This document shows, in pieces, positions 42,446-51,312 of a stretch of DNA of 64,000 nt. The position numbers and the translations under genes are program-made. The stretch is from assembly GCA_016290775.1 (NCBI GenBank), contig JAEEVF010000001.1, forward strand, positions 124,001 to 188,000, read 5' to 3'. Under the pieces are notes generated by a model. That model ran no database searches. It was not told the DNA's origin and saw nothing but the letters and a program-made list of their open reading frames with translations. The DNA is from Acetatifactor sp. (GTDB lineage: Bacteria; Bacillota; Clostridia; Lachnospirales; Lachnospiraceae). The number at the start of each line of letters is the position of its first letter. Position 1 is the stretch's first letter.

Positions 42446-43258
42446 ATGAAAATGAAAAACGACATGGGAAATGACTGGAAAATCGAGTTTCTTGGAATCC
42501 GCGGTTCCATGGCGGTGACGCCCAAGGAGTATCAGGAATTTGGATGTGACACGCTTTGCGTGCGCGTCGAGACGGAGGACGAGGTGATCTTCCTGGATGC
42601 CGGGAGCGGACTGATGTATGGAACCGCCGGCGAAAGGACGCACATCCTCATCGGGCATCCGCATTTGGATCACCTGCTTGGACTTAGCAAGTGGACGCAG
42701 CTTGCGGATCCTTCTAAGAAGATCACGATCTATATGGCAGATCATGAGGGGAAGAACTGCAAGGAGATCCTGCACATGTTGTACGGACCGCCTTTCTGGC
42801 CCATCCATCTGGAAAACATTTCGCCAAACTTGGAATATGTTTCCATTCAGGGGAATTTCAAGATCGGTGATCTCACCGTGAAAACCCTGGCGGGGAATCA
42901 TCCCGGAGGCGTGACGCATTTTCGCATCGAGAACGGGCAAAAGAGCGTGGTATATGCAGTCGACTGCGAACTGACGCCCGAGGCGGCGGAGGCCCTTGCG
43001 GAGTTTGCAAAGGATTGTGACCTCCTCATCTGCGACGGTCAGCTTTCCGATGAGGACGTTGCGATGAAGCGCGGCTGGGGACACAGCACGATCTCCGAGG
43101 CGGCAGAGCTTGGAAAGCGTTGCGGTGCAAAGCATACCATCTTAGTTCATTTTGATCCGGCTTCTACGGATGAAGACTTAAGAGTCCTTGAAAGCAGGCT
43201 TCGGGTCAAGTATCCGGACTGCTCATTTGGCAGACAGGGAGAAACACGCATTCTATGA
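42446..43258 (+). CDS. MBL-fold metallo-hydrolase
   Basis: A 270-residue metallo-beta-lactamase-fold protein. It has LGIRGSMAV at the start, FLDAGSG, the metal motif IGHPHLDHLLGL (HxHxDH), a later HPGGVTHF, AVDCE, and GHSTISEAAELG, with VHFDP near the end. This pattern resembles the RNase Z-like/PqsE-like branch rather than true beta-lactamases. In related bacteria such proteins stand beside HD-GYP and nucleotidyl cyclase genes. It overlaps the next gene by 4 bases (ATGA), so it is translated together with the phosphodiesterase. Confidence 0.85.
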   Translation: MKMKNDMGNDWKIEFLGIRGSMAVTPKEYQEFGCDTLCVRVETEDEVIFLDAGSGLMYGTAGERTHILIGHPHLDHLLGLSKWTQLADPSKKITIYMADHEGKNCKEILHMLYGPPFWPIHLENISPNLEYVSIQGNFKIGDLTVKTLAGNHPGGVTHFRIENGQKSVVYAVDCELTPEAAEALAEFAKDCDLLICDGQLSDEDVAMKRGWGHSTISEAAELGKRCGAKHTILVHFDPASTDEDLRVLESRLRVKYPDCSFGRQGETRIL

Positions 43259-44733
43259 ATACGATGGAAATCGAAAGATTACTAAAGATCGGGATCGAGC
43301 TCTCCGCCAATGCGGACAGCGACAACCTGATGCGGGAGATCGTGGACGTCGCGATGGACCTGACGGATTGTGATGCGGGCACGCTGTACATTCTGGAGAA
43401 TGACACGTTGGTGTTCCACATCATGGTCACCCTTTCCATGGGGATCGATCAGGGCGGGCACGGCGAAAAGATCAGCCTTCCTCCCGTGGCGCTGCGCCCC
43501 ACCAATGTGTGCGCAAGGTCCGCGTTAGACAAGGCACTTTTCAACATCGAGGATGTTTACGAGGACCAGCGCTTTGATTTCTCAGGGCCGAGAAAATATG
43601 ACGCGATCACGGGCTATCGGACGCAGTCCATGCTTGTGATCCCGATGCTCGACGACAAGGGCGACGCCATTGGCGTGTTGCAGCTCTTGAACGCTAAGAA
43701 CGCTGCGGGGGAGACGGTTCCTTTCCCCAAGGAGTGTGAGCACGTGATCCAGTCGCTGGCGTCTCAGGCAGCGATCCGTCTGACCAACCTGAATTACAGC
43801 CGCGAGATCACAAGGCTCTTGGAATCCATGGTGCAGGTGCTCTCTACGGCAATCGACGCAAGAAGCCCATACAACGCCAATCACACAAAGAACATGGCGC
43901 GGTACGGCAAGAACTTCCTTACCTGGCTTCGGGAGCATGTTCCGGAAAAGGCGCTCACGGAGGAAGAAGAGAGAGAGTTTTTGATGGCCGTTTGGCTTCA
44001 TGACGTGGGAAAGCTCGGCATTGCGCTGTCCGTCATGGATAAGTCCTGCCGCATTGAGGGCTTTGAGGATGCCATAAGGCAGCGCTTCGAAATGATAGAC
44101 TTACTTACGGAGATCCAATGGCTGCGCGGCAATTGCACGCAGGAAGAATATGAAAGCGTCAAGGCGGACTTAAAAGAGGCGCTTGAGACGATCGGGACCG
44201 CGAACGTGGTCGGCTTTTTGCAGGACGACTTGCTTGCAAAGGTGCAGGCCATTGCGGCAAGACATTACGTGGACAAGGAAGGCCAGGAAAAGCCTTGGCT
44301 GACCGATGCGGAGCTGGAGAACCTGTCGGTTCGAAAGGGCACGCTGACGGCGCAGGAACGTGCCATCATGGAGAGTCACGTGGTGCTGACGAGGAAGATG
44401 CTAGAGCGCATGCATTTCAGCAAGGGCTACAGTCACGTGACGCGCTGGGCCTCCAACCATCACGAACTCTTGAATGGTTCCGGATACCCGCAGCACTTGA
44501 CGGCAAAGGACCTTTCGTTCGAGGAAAGGCTCCTTACGATCCTGGACGTGTTTGATGCACTCACGGCCAATGACCGGCCGTATAAAAAGGCCATGCCTCC
44601 GGAGCGGGCGATCAGTATCCTTAGGAGCATGGTGGAAGAAGGTAAAGTGGACGGAGAGATCGTGGAACTCTTTGTAGAAAGCCACGCATGGGAAGAAGGG
44701 GAGAAAAAATGCGAAGATCAAAAAGAAACTTGA
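43255..44733 (+). CDS. GAF-HD-GYP phosphodiesterase
   Basis: A 492-residue cytoplasmic signalling protein. A GAF domain (about 5-175, with TDCDAGTLYILENDTLVF and FPKECEHVIQSLASQAAIRLTN) is joined by a helix to an HD-GYP domain: HTKNMARYG, HDVGKLG with His249-Asp250, HVVLTRKML, NHHELLNGSGYP with Gly410-Tyr411-Pro412, and LDVFDALTANDRPYK. HD-GYP proteins hydrolyse cyclic di-GMP or related dinucleotides; the GAF domain would sense a small ligand. It overlaps the MBL gene before it and the FecR-like gene after it (25 bases), so the three are one operon. Confidence 0.92.
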   Translation: MNTMEIERLLKIGIELSANADSDNLMREIVDVAMDLTDCDAGTLYILENDTLVFHIMVTLSMGIDQGGHGEKISLPPVALRPTNVCARSALDKALFNIEDVYEDQRFDFSGPRKYDAITGYRTQSMLVIPMLDDKGDAIGVLQLLNAKNAAGETVPFPKECEHVIQSLASQAAIRLTNLNYSREITRLLESMVQVLSTAIDARSPYNANHTKNMARYGKNFLTWLREHVPEKALTEEEEREFLMAVWLHDVGKLGIALSVMDKSCRIEGFEDAIRQRFEMIDLLTEIQWLRGNCTQEEYESVKADLKEALETIGTANVVGFLQDDLLAKVQAIAARHYVDKEGQEKPWLTDAELENLSVRKGTLTAQERAIMESHVVLTRKMLERMHFSKGYSHVTRWASNHHELLNGSGYPQHLTAKDLSFEERLLTILDVFDALTANDRPYKKAMPPERAISILRSMVEEGKVDGEIVELFVESHAWEEGEKKCEDQKET

Positions 44734-47096
44734 TCGCTCTGATGCTTTGCGCGCTATGTCTTGTCGCGGCATGTTCTTCCAAATCGGGAAAGAACGGCAC
44801 GGCGGAAGGCGAGCAGGCAAATGGCGACATTGTTGCGGTCAGCCAGGGGTATGAAACCACGGCGATCAGCATCACGCTTTCTAAGACGGAAGGCAACGTC
44901 GACGTGGCGGACAAGAGTGGTAATGCCGTGGAAAAGATCGACGGAATGCATCTTCACAACGGCAACCGCGTGATGACAAATGATGACAGCCTGGCCTATC
45001 TGACGTTGGATGAAGTAAAGGCGGCGAAGCTCGGGCAGCTGTCCTCCATGGAGGTGCGCAAGGAGACCAAGGAGCTTTCGCTCTATCTGGAATCCGGAGA
45101 GATGTTCTTTAACGTTTCGAAGCACCTAATGGCAGATGAGGCCATGAACATCCGCACGTCCACCATGGTGACGGGCATTCGCGGTACGGCGGGCTTCGTT
45201 CGCGTGATCGATTTTTACACGACGGAGATCTACGTGCTCGACGGCGAGGTGTGGGTAACGGTGATCGATCCCGTGACCGGTGCGAAAAAATCCGCAATGG
45301 TCGGCGCGGGACAGATGGCGACCTCTGCCGTGTTCAAGAAGAATAGCAATCCGAGCGAACGCGTGGACATTATCATCAAGAGCTTTTCGGAACAGGACGT
45401 TCCGGCCTTTGTCATTGAGGAGGTTTCCCTCAATGCCATGCTTCAGGGCAGGATCCTCAGCGCAAACGTTTTGAACACTTCCACGCTGATCGGAAATTAT
45501 GACGAAGCCCTCATCAGGGACAAGGAAGAAGGCAAGAAGCGTATCGAAAAAGCCAAGGAAGAGAAGGACGAGTACGAGCAGCAAAAGGACGTGACGGACG
45601 AAATGTTCTCCGTGCAACTGGCTGATTCCAGGACCTGTTCCCTGGTGGATCCTACGCTCCCTCAGGTGCAGGAAGCCTTGGACGATGAACAATATGACAC
45701 CGTGAACGTTTCTGGCACGTTCGTGTTTGGCGACGGTTCGGAAGGCCTTACAAAGCTTTCCTCCGTGAGTAGCTTAAAGCGCGGCTGGAGCCTTCGCAAC
45801 GTGGACAAGGAAGACGGCGAGGTGTTGACCATTCCCGCCGGAAAGAATCTGAACTTAAACGGCAAGACGGCTTTTGGAAGCAAGGGCTCCATTGCGAATT
45901 ACGGAATTCTGACCAACAACGGAAGTTTTTACATTGGCGGTGCCTTAAATAACATTGACGAGGGACAGTTCATCAACAACGGAACCGTGATCACGCCCGA
46001 AGAGGAGAATCACGAGCACATGGTGGTGACGGATCCTGAGGTGAAACCGACCTGTACGGAGGATGGATATACCCAAGGATCGCATTGTGCGACCTGCGGC
46101 GAGATCCTGGAGCCCCAGCAGGTGATCCCTGCGACGGGCCATAAAGAACAAAAGCTGAAGGCCGTAGCGGCATCTTGCACGAAGACGGGCCTCACGGAAG
46201 GAAAGAAGTGTTCTGTTTGCGGAGAAGTTCTGGTAAAGCAGGAGACGGTTCCGATGACCGAGCACGTGGCGGTTGCGACCGCAAAAGTGGATCCGACCTG
46301 TACCGCAACTGGTCTTACTGCAGGAACGAAGTGTAAGAACTGCGGAAAGAAGCTGAGCGGCGGGGAAGTGATCCCGGCCAATGGACATACGGAAGAGTAT
46401 TTGCCTGAAGTTGCTGCTAGCTGTACTACGGCGGGGCATACTGCAGGTACTCAGTGCAGCGTTTGTCATGCCGTGCTGTCTGGACTTACGACGACCGGGC
46501 CATTGGGGCATACTGAGGAATTCTATCAAGGACATGAAGCCGACTGTGAAAATGACGGCCTGACAGATGGAAAATTCTGCACAAGATGTCAAACATGGAC
46601 CGTTCCTCAGACGAGGATCCCGGCAAAGGGGCATAAGAAGATTGTTGACGTTGCAGCAAAGGCAGCGAATTGTACTGAGCCGGGTTGCACGGAAGGGTGG
46701 CATTGCGAAAACTGCGACGAGCATGTGGATTCTGAGCGAATTGCACCCAAAGGCCACACGGAAAAGACAATTCCCTATCAGGCTGCTACCTGTACGGAAG
46801 ACGGACATACGGAATACAAGGTGTGTGAAACCTGCGGAGCAACTCTGGAAGATGGGAAGGTTTTACCTGCACATGGACATGAATTTAATGACATTCAAGG
46901 AGCGCCATTAGAGTATTGCGCATATGGCTGCGGAACACGTAATCCGAATTACGTGGATCCTGGTAACGTGGGCGGAGATCCGACGACTGGCGGCAACGGT
47001 ACCAGCGGAAATGAAACTGGTGGCAATGGCACTGGCGGTAATGGCACCAATGGTAGTGGTACCAATGGCAACGGTGCGGGCGCTAACAATCCATAA
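44709..47096 (+). CDS. FecR-domain lipoprotein with seven Cys-rich repeats
   Basis: A 795-residue surface lipoprotein. The signal peptide ends in the lipobox LVAAC (cleavage before about Cys22). A FecR-like domain follows (about 45-210: GMHLHNGNRVMTNDDSLAYLTLDE, YLESGEMFFNVSK, TGIRGTAGFV, VLDGEVWVTV), then a helical linker and a beta-rich part. Residues about 449-720 contain seven repeats of about 40 residues with the pattern C-T-x2-G-x-T-x-G-x2-C-x2-C-(G) and a closing GH: each has three Cys and one His, like a small metal-binding or disulfide knot. The C-terminus is a Gly/Asn/Thr tail (GGNGTGGNGTNGSG). ATG 44709 was chosen for its GGGGAG upstream; the gene overlaps the HD-GYP stop. Confidence 0.85.
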   Translation: MRRSKRNLIALMLCALCLVAACSSKSGKNGTAEGEQANGDIVAVSQGYETTAISITLSKTEGNVDVADKSGNAVEKIDGMHLHNGNRVMTNDDSLAYLTLDEVKAAKLGQLSSMEVRKETKELSLYLESGEMFFNVSKHLMADEAMNIRTSTMVTGIRGTAGFVRVIDFYTTEIYVLDGEVWVTVIDPVTGAKKSAMVGAGQMATSAVFKKNSNPSERVDIIIKSFSEQDVPAFVIEEVSLNAMLQGRILSANVLNTSTLIGNYDEALIRDKEEGKKRIEKAKEEKDEYEQQKDVTDEMFSVQLADSRTCSLVDPTLPQVQEALDDEQYDTVNVSGTFVFGDGSEGLTKLSSVSSLKRGWSLRNVDKEDGEVLTIPAGKNLNLNGKTAFGSKGSIANYGILTNNGSFYIGGALNNIDEGQFINNGTVITPEEENHEHMVVTDPEVKPTCTEDGYTQGSHCATCGEILEPQQVIPATGHKEQKLKAVAASCTKTGLTEGKKCSVCGEVLVKQETVPMTEHVAVATAKVDPTCTATGLTAGTKCKNCGKKLSGGEVIPANGHTEEYLPEVAASCTTAGHTAGTQCSVCHAVLSGLTTTGPLGHTEEFYQGHEADCENDGLTDGKFCTRCQTWTVPQTRIPAKGHKKIVDVAAKAANCTEPGCTEGWHCENCDEHVDSERIAPKGHTEKTIPYQAATCTEDGHTEYKVCETCGATLEDGKVLPAHGHEFNDIQGAPLEYCAYGCGTRNPNYVDPGNVGGDPTTGGNGTSGNETGGNGTGGNGTNGSGTNGNGAGANNP

Positions 47097-47114
47097 CGCA
47101 GGAGGTCAAAGAAG

Positions 47115-48137
47115 ATGAAAAACATAAAGAATAAAAAGCTTCTGATCGCCGGCGGGATCGGTGCGGCAGTACTCCTTATCATCGTGATCATTTGCATTGT
47201 GGCCGCGGCAAAAAAGAAAGCAAAGGAAGGGGAGAACGTCACGGAAGTTGCTGACTACACTCCACCGACGGCAAATGAAACGGTGACCAGGGAGGCATCC
47301 CTGATCACTGGCATTGAGGGAAGTCCTGCGGGCGTGGCCGTGATGGCTGATGGGTCCCTTTTGATCTCGGATTCTCGTTCGAAGGTGATGTGGACCGTGG
47401 CAGGCGGAGAGGCCGAAGTTTTGGCTGGAAAGATCGGTCCAGACGATGCTTACGGACAGCCTGTGGGCGGATATCATGACGCGCCGCTTTCCGAAGCAAA
47501 ATTTGAAAAGCCTTGGGGCGTTGCAAGGTTCCTTGACGGCTGGGCCGTGGCAGACAGTAAGAACCGCGTGATCCGTTATTTTGACGGCGAGTTGGTCCGT
47601 ACGGCGGCATATGAAGGGGCAGAGCGAACGCTTGTAAATCCTGCGGGTCTTGCATCGGATGAAGAAGGAAATCTGTACATCGCGGATGCCGGCGCTGACG
47701 CGATCTACAAGATGGATCAAAATGGCATCTTATCGCTTGTGGCGGACGGCTTTAAGGCTCCCTGCGGCGTATGTGTCAGCGGTAACGTTCTTTACGTGGC
47801 AGACACGGGAAATCACCGTATCTGCAAGGTGGAAAACGGACTCGTGAGCATTGTGGCCGGCGGCAAGGAGGGCTTCCGCGATGGAGCCGCCATGGAGGCA
47901 TGCTTCCAGAATCCCCAGGGCGTGGCCGTGGGCGAGGACGGTAACATTTACGTGGCAGACACTGGGAACTCTTCCGTGCGCGTGATCAAGGGCGGCGACG
48001 TAAAGACGCTGATCACCTGCGGGAGCGAGAGCACCTGGCCGGTCGCACCCATAGCGCTTACGCCCTTTGGCGACGGCCTTGCGGTGGTGGATTCCTTCTC
48101 CGGCGTTGTCTTTTCAATACCTTATTTCACCAACTAG
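47115..48137 (+). CDS. Membrane-anchored NHL-repeat protein
   Basis: A 340-residue protein. Residues about 8-31 (LLIAGGIGAAVLLIIVIICIVAAA) are one transmembrane helix; the rest is a beta-propeller of NHL-type repeats, for example LVNPAGLASDEEGNLYIADAGADAIYKMD, APCGVCVSGNVLYVADTGNHRICKVE and NPQGVAVGEDGNIYVADTGNSSVRVI. NHL propellers bind proteins, sugars or RNA; here the domain should be outside the cell. It follows the FecR-like gene by 18 bases, so it belongs to the same surface and signalling operon. Confidence 0.87.
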   Translation: MKNIKNKKLLIAGGIGAAVLLIIVIICIVAAAKKKAKEGENVTEVADYTPPTANETVTREASLITGIEGSPAGVAVMADGSLLISDSRSKVMWTVAGGEAEVLAGKIGPDDAYGQPVGGYHDAPLSEAKFEKPWGVARFLDGWAVADSKNRVIRYFDGELVRTAAYEGAERTLVNPAGLASDEEGNLYIADAGADAIYKMDQNGILSLVADGFKAPCGVCVSGNVLYVADTGNHRICKVENGLVSIVAGGKEGFRDGAAMEACFQNPQGVAVGEDGNIYVADTGNSSVRVIKGGDVKTLITCGSESTWPVAPIALTPFGDGLAVVDSFSGVVFSIPYFTN

Positions 48138-48142
48138 TTTTG

Positions 48143-48171
48143 TTGACTTTCATAGAAAATGAGTTTAAGAT
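48143..48171 (+). promoter_or_regulatory. Promoter of the mgtE transcript
   Basis: TTGACT (48143-48148), 17-base spacer, TAAGAT (48166-48171), right after the stop of the NHL gene. The transcript would carry a leader of about 180 bases. Confidence 0.65.
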
Positions 48172-48177
48172 GATTAA

Positions 48178-48358
48178 GTGGTTTTAGGATTCCAAAAGAA
48201 AGGGTGGTGGTTATATGTCAAGCGATAGTCGAAGTACGGATTCCGTTCCCCGAAGTACCCAAAATATAACCATGGCCATGCAACAAGGCTCCACCCGATA
48301 AAGCGCTTTATCTCCGGTGAGGTCTTGGATGCATTGCCTCATAAGGAGGATGAAAGCG
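48178..48358 (+). promoter_or_regulatory. Structured leader of mgtE, possible riboswitch
   Basis: The leader folds into a closed unit: GGGTGG (48202-48207) pairs with CCACCC (48291-48296), and inside it TGGTTATAT (48208-48216) pairs perfectly with ATATAACCA (48264-48272). The inner loop has two CGAAGTAC copies (48230-48237 and 48251-48258) around an ACGG/CCGT hairpin. A palindrome CATGGCCATG (48271-48280) and a self-complementary GATAAAGCGCTTTATC (48297-48312) follow. MgtE genes often have an M-box magnesium riboswitch, but I cannot match the M-box consensus here. There is no clear terminator, so control could be on translation. Confidence 0.5.
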
Positions 48359-49711
48359 ATGGATGAGATGAAGGAATTTGGTGAGCTTCAGGAATTGCTC
48401 GATGCGAAGCAATATACCAAGCTCAGACAACATTTGTCGGAAATGAACGACGCGGACATCGCAGCCTGGATGGAACAGATGGAGGAAGAGGAGAACATGC
48501 TCAAGGTTTTCCGGATCCTTCCCAAGGACCTTGCCGCGGACGTGTTTTCCTATTTGGACGTTGACATTCAGCACAGGATCATTACTTCCATGTCCGATAA
48601 GGAAGCCGCAAACATCATCGATAACCTGATGGCCGATGATGCGGCGGACTTGCTTGAGGAAATGCCAGCGAACATCGTAAAGAGGTTGCTTGCAAACGCG
48701 AGCCCCGAGACGCGGCGCGACATCAATCATCTGCTGCGTTACCCGGAGGATTCCGCCGGCAGCATCATGACGGTGGAGTACGTGGACCTGAAGGAGAACC
48801 TGACGGTGGCGGAAGCGATCGAGCGGATCCGTAAGGTGGGCGTGGATTCCGAGACCATCAACGTCTGTTACGTGCTGGATGCAGGGCGGCACCTTAAGGG
48901 TACCGTGGCACTGCGTTATTTGCTCCTTTCTGAGGATGACGAAGTCATCGGAGACATCATGCATGAGAACGTCATCGCTCTCAATACCATGATGGACCAG
49001 GAGGAAGTAGCAAGACAATTCAAAAAATACGACTTTACGACCATGCCCGTCGTGGATAACGAAAACCGGCTGGTCGGCATTATCACCGTCGATGATATCG
49101 TGGATATCATGGAAGAAGAGGCGACGGAGGATATGGAAAAGATGGCAGCTATTTTGCCTAGTGATAAGCCGTACATGAAGACGAGCGTCTGGGAGACCTA
49201 CAAAAAGAGGATCCCTTGGCTGCTTCTCCTCATGGTCAGCGCGACTTTCACCGGTGCCATCATCAAATCCTTCGAGGATGCGCTTTCCGTATGCGCCATT
49301 TTGGTGGCTTACATCCCGATGCTGATGGATACGGGCGGTAACGCAGGCGGACAGGCCAGCGTGACCGTGATCCGTGGACTTTCCTTAGGTGAGATCGAAT
49401 ACAGGGACGTGCCGCGCGTGATCTGGAAGGAGCTTCGGGTGGCAATCTTCTGCGGCCTGACCCTTGCCTGCGCGAATTTTGCAAAGCTTCTGATCTTTGA
49501 TCAGGTGACTTTTTGGGTGGCACTCACGGTGTGTCTGACCTTGGTCGCAGCCGTGATGATGGCCATGTTCATCGGTTGTATGTTGCCCGTTGGCGCAAAG
49601 CGCATTGGCTTTGACCCCGCCGTGATGGCAAGTCCTTTCATCACGACGATCGTGGATGCACTTTCCCTTTTGGTGTATTTCCGCGTAGCAACCTTGATCC
49701 TGAGGCTATGA
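48359..49711 (+). CDS. mgtE: Magnesium transporter MgtE
   Basis: A 450-residue magnesium channel. The N-terminal helical domain (about 1-125, with LSEMNDADIAAWMEQM and LMADDAADLLEEMP) and two CBS domains (about 130-250, with GSIMTVEYVDL and GIITVDDIVDIMEEE) form the cytoplasmic magnesium sensor. The C-terminal part has five helices with AYIPMLMDTGGNAGGQASVTVIRGL, the pore signature of the family. AGGAGG (48344-48349) gives a 9-base spacing to ATG 48359; the frame extends to GTG 48317, but that lies within the structured leader. Confidence 0.94.
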   Translation: MDEMKEFGELQELLDAKQYTKLRQHLSEMNDADIAAWMEQMEEEENMLKVFRILPKDLAADVFSYLDVDIQHRIITSMSDKEAANIIDNLMADDAADLLEEMPANIVKRLLANASPETRRDINHLLRYPEDSAGSIMTVEYVDLKENLTVAEAIERIRKVGVDSETINVCYVLDAGRHLKGTVALRYLLLSEDDEVIGDIMHENVIALNTMMDQEEVARQFKKYDFTTMPVVDNENRLVGIITVDDIVDIMEEEATEDMEKMAAILPSDKPYMKTSVWETYKKRIPWLLLLMVSATFTGAIIKSFEDALSVCAILVAYIPMLMDTGGNAGGQASVTVIRGLSLGEIEYRDVPRVIWKELRVAIFCGLTLACANFAKLLIFDQVTFWVALTVCLTLVAAVMMAMFIGCMLPVGAKRIGFDPAVMASPFITTIVDALSLLVYFRVATLILRL

Positions 49712-49752
49712 CAAGAAACGGGAGTTTTTAGTTTCAAAAAGAGGATTTTTGC

Positions 49753-50607
49753 ATGAGTGAAACAAAGGATATCGTGATCGAAGAGATCAACCCGACCTTC
49801 CTTTACATCTGGAAGGGGACGAGGCATGAGGATGAGGCAGTTTATCATTGTCACAACCATTTGGAGATGGCCTTTGTTCTTTCCGGAAAAGGAAAATATC
49901 ATATCGAAGGGGAGATTTATGACATCGCCGAGGGGGATCTGATGATCTTTAACCCTGGGATCCGTCATCAGGCCTTGTTCCTAAAGCAGGTGGAGACGCC
50001 GACCACGGAGTTTTTCGTGGGCTTTACGGACGTGCAGTTTCCGGGCTTTTGCCCGAACCACGTACCTGTCCCCGGGGGCGGTTACGTGATCCACACCAAG
50101 GGCGAGCTTCGTCAGCGCATCTTCAAGATCTGCTCCTCCATGGAGGCAGAAAAAGCAACCAAAAGGCAGGGCAGGTACTTCATGCTGAAGGCTTATCTGA
50201 TGCAGCTTCTCATCCTGGTGATGCGGGAGCAGTGCGAGCCTGAAAAGCCCGTGGACAGCTACGTATTCGAGTCCACGAATAAGAAATACGTGGTGGAGAA
50301 GATCCTCACCTATTTTGAGGACCACTACAGCGAAAAAATATCCCTGGATCAGATCGCTGAGAACATGTACTTAAGCCCGTTCTATGTTTCCAAGATCTTT
50401 AAGAGTGAGACGGGGGACGCACCCATCCAGCATCTGATCAAGATCCGGCTCGAAAAGGCAAAGGAGCTTTTGGAAAAAGGAGAAGCGCAGAGCGTTCAGG
50501 AGGTGGCCGCCATGGTGGGCTATGATGACGCTTATCACTTCAGCAAGCTGTTCAAGAAACGTTTTGGAATTACGCCGACGCAGGCGCGAAGGCTCGAAAG
50601 CATATAG
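49753..50607 (+). CDS. AraC-family transcriptional regulator
   Basis: A 284-residue regulator. The N-terminal cupin domain (about 15-110: YHCHNHLEMAFVLSGKGKYHIEGEIYDIAEGDLMIFNPGIRHQ) likely binds a small ligand. The C-terminal AraC domain (about 185-284) has two helix-turn-helix motifs: ISLDQIAENMYLSPFYVSKIFKSETGDAPIQHLIKIRLEKAKELL and VQEVAAMVGYDDAYHFSKLFKKRFGITPTQAR. Its target is not known; no sugar operon adjoins it. Confidence 0.92.
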   Translation: MSETKDIVIEEINPTFLYIWKGTRHEDEAVYHCHNHLEMAFVLSGKGKYHIEGEIYDIAEGDLMIFNPGIRHQALFLKQVETPTTEFFVGFTDVQFPGFCPNHVPVPGGGYVIHTKGELRQRIFKICSSMEAEKATKRQGRYFMLKAYLMQLLILVMREQCEPEKPVDSYVFESTNKKYVVEKILTYFEDHYSEKISLDQIAENMYLSPFYVSKIFKSETGDAPIQHLIKIRLEKAKELLEKGEAQSVQEVAAMVGYDDAYHFSKLFKKRFGITPTQARRLESI

Positions 50608-50622
50608 TTTTGGAGGGAAAAC

Positions 50623-51297
50623 ATGAGATACTTTTTTGAGGCAAAACTGGAAAGAAATGACGGAGGTTTTTTCATCACCATTCCCTTTAACGTATGGGAA
50701 GTCTGCAGGCTTCGGGACGTGATCCAGGCAGACATCGTGCTGGACAATCGCATCATCCAATGTGAGCTGCTCCCGGATGAAAAAGGAAAGGGAAATTACC
50801 TGATCCAGCTTGACGATGAGGACGTTTCCGGCATCGAAGTCGGCGTGACGCATCAGATCCTGCTTCACGTGACGGGCTCCATCATCCGCATGGATCAGAA
50901 CAGCCCTTACAGCTTTGAGCATCCCGTGCGCAAGATCGACAGCATGCAAGTGATCAAGCAGCCGGAGGATGGCCTATGCGGACAGGCCTGCGTTGCCATG
51001 CTGGCTGGCAGGACCATCGCCGAAGTCATTACGATCATGGATTGCCGCGAGTGGCAGGCTACCATGGGCAGAGTGATCTCCGCTTTGAATTACTATGGCA
51101 TCGATCACGCGGACGTCATCAATTACAATGAGGGACGCGAGGTGGTGCTTCCGAAGTGCTGCATTCTCATGGAGAAGATGGGCCGCTATTGTCACTATCT
51201 TGTGCATTATGACGGGCTTTTCTATGATTCCAATCTGGGAGTTCTTCAGGAGTATGACATGAGCAAGCTCCTCGGTTTCTTGGAGATCAAATGCTAA
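50623..51297 (+). CDS. DUF1905-C39-like peptidase fusion
   Basis: A 224-residue cytoplasmic protein with two parts. Residues 1-88 resemble the DUF1905 beta-barrel (FFEAKLERNDGGFFITIPFNVWEV, then QILLHVTG). Residues about 105-224 resemble a papain-like C39 peptidase: VIKQPEDGLCGQACVAMLAG with likely nucleophile Cys119, a helix with GRVISALNYYGI, and RYCHYLVHYDGLFYDSNLG with His191 or His195 and a following Asp. There is no signal peptide or membrane helix. C39 domains usually trim double-glycine leaders in bacteriocin exporters; here it is soluble. Whether it is an active peptidase is not known. GGAGGG lies upstream of the ATG. Confidence 0.72.
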   Translation: MRYFFEAKLERNDGGFFITIPFNVWEVCRLRDVIQADIVLDNRIIQCELLPDEKGKGNYLIQLDDEDVSGIEVGVTHQILLHVTGSIIRMDQNSPYSFEHPVRKIDSMQVIKQPEDGLCGQACVAMLAGRTIAEVITIMDCREWQATMGRVISALNYYGIDHADVINYNEGREVVLPKCCILMEKMGRYCHYLVHYDGLFYDSNLGVLQEYDMSKLLGFLEIKC

Positions 51298-51312
51298 CTT
51301 TTGAGGTGAGTT

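Noticed and set aside
48178..48358. M-box magnesium riboswitch upstream of mgtE
   Set aside because: The gene context is right, but I could not find the conserved M-box segments in the proper order, so I left it as an unidentified structured leader.
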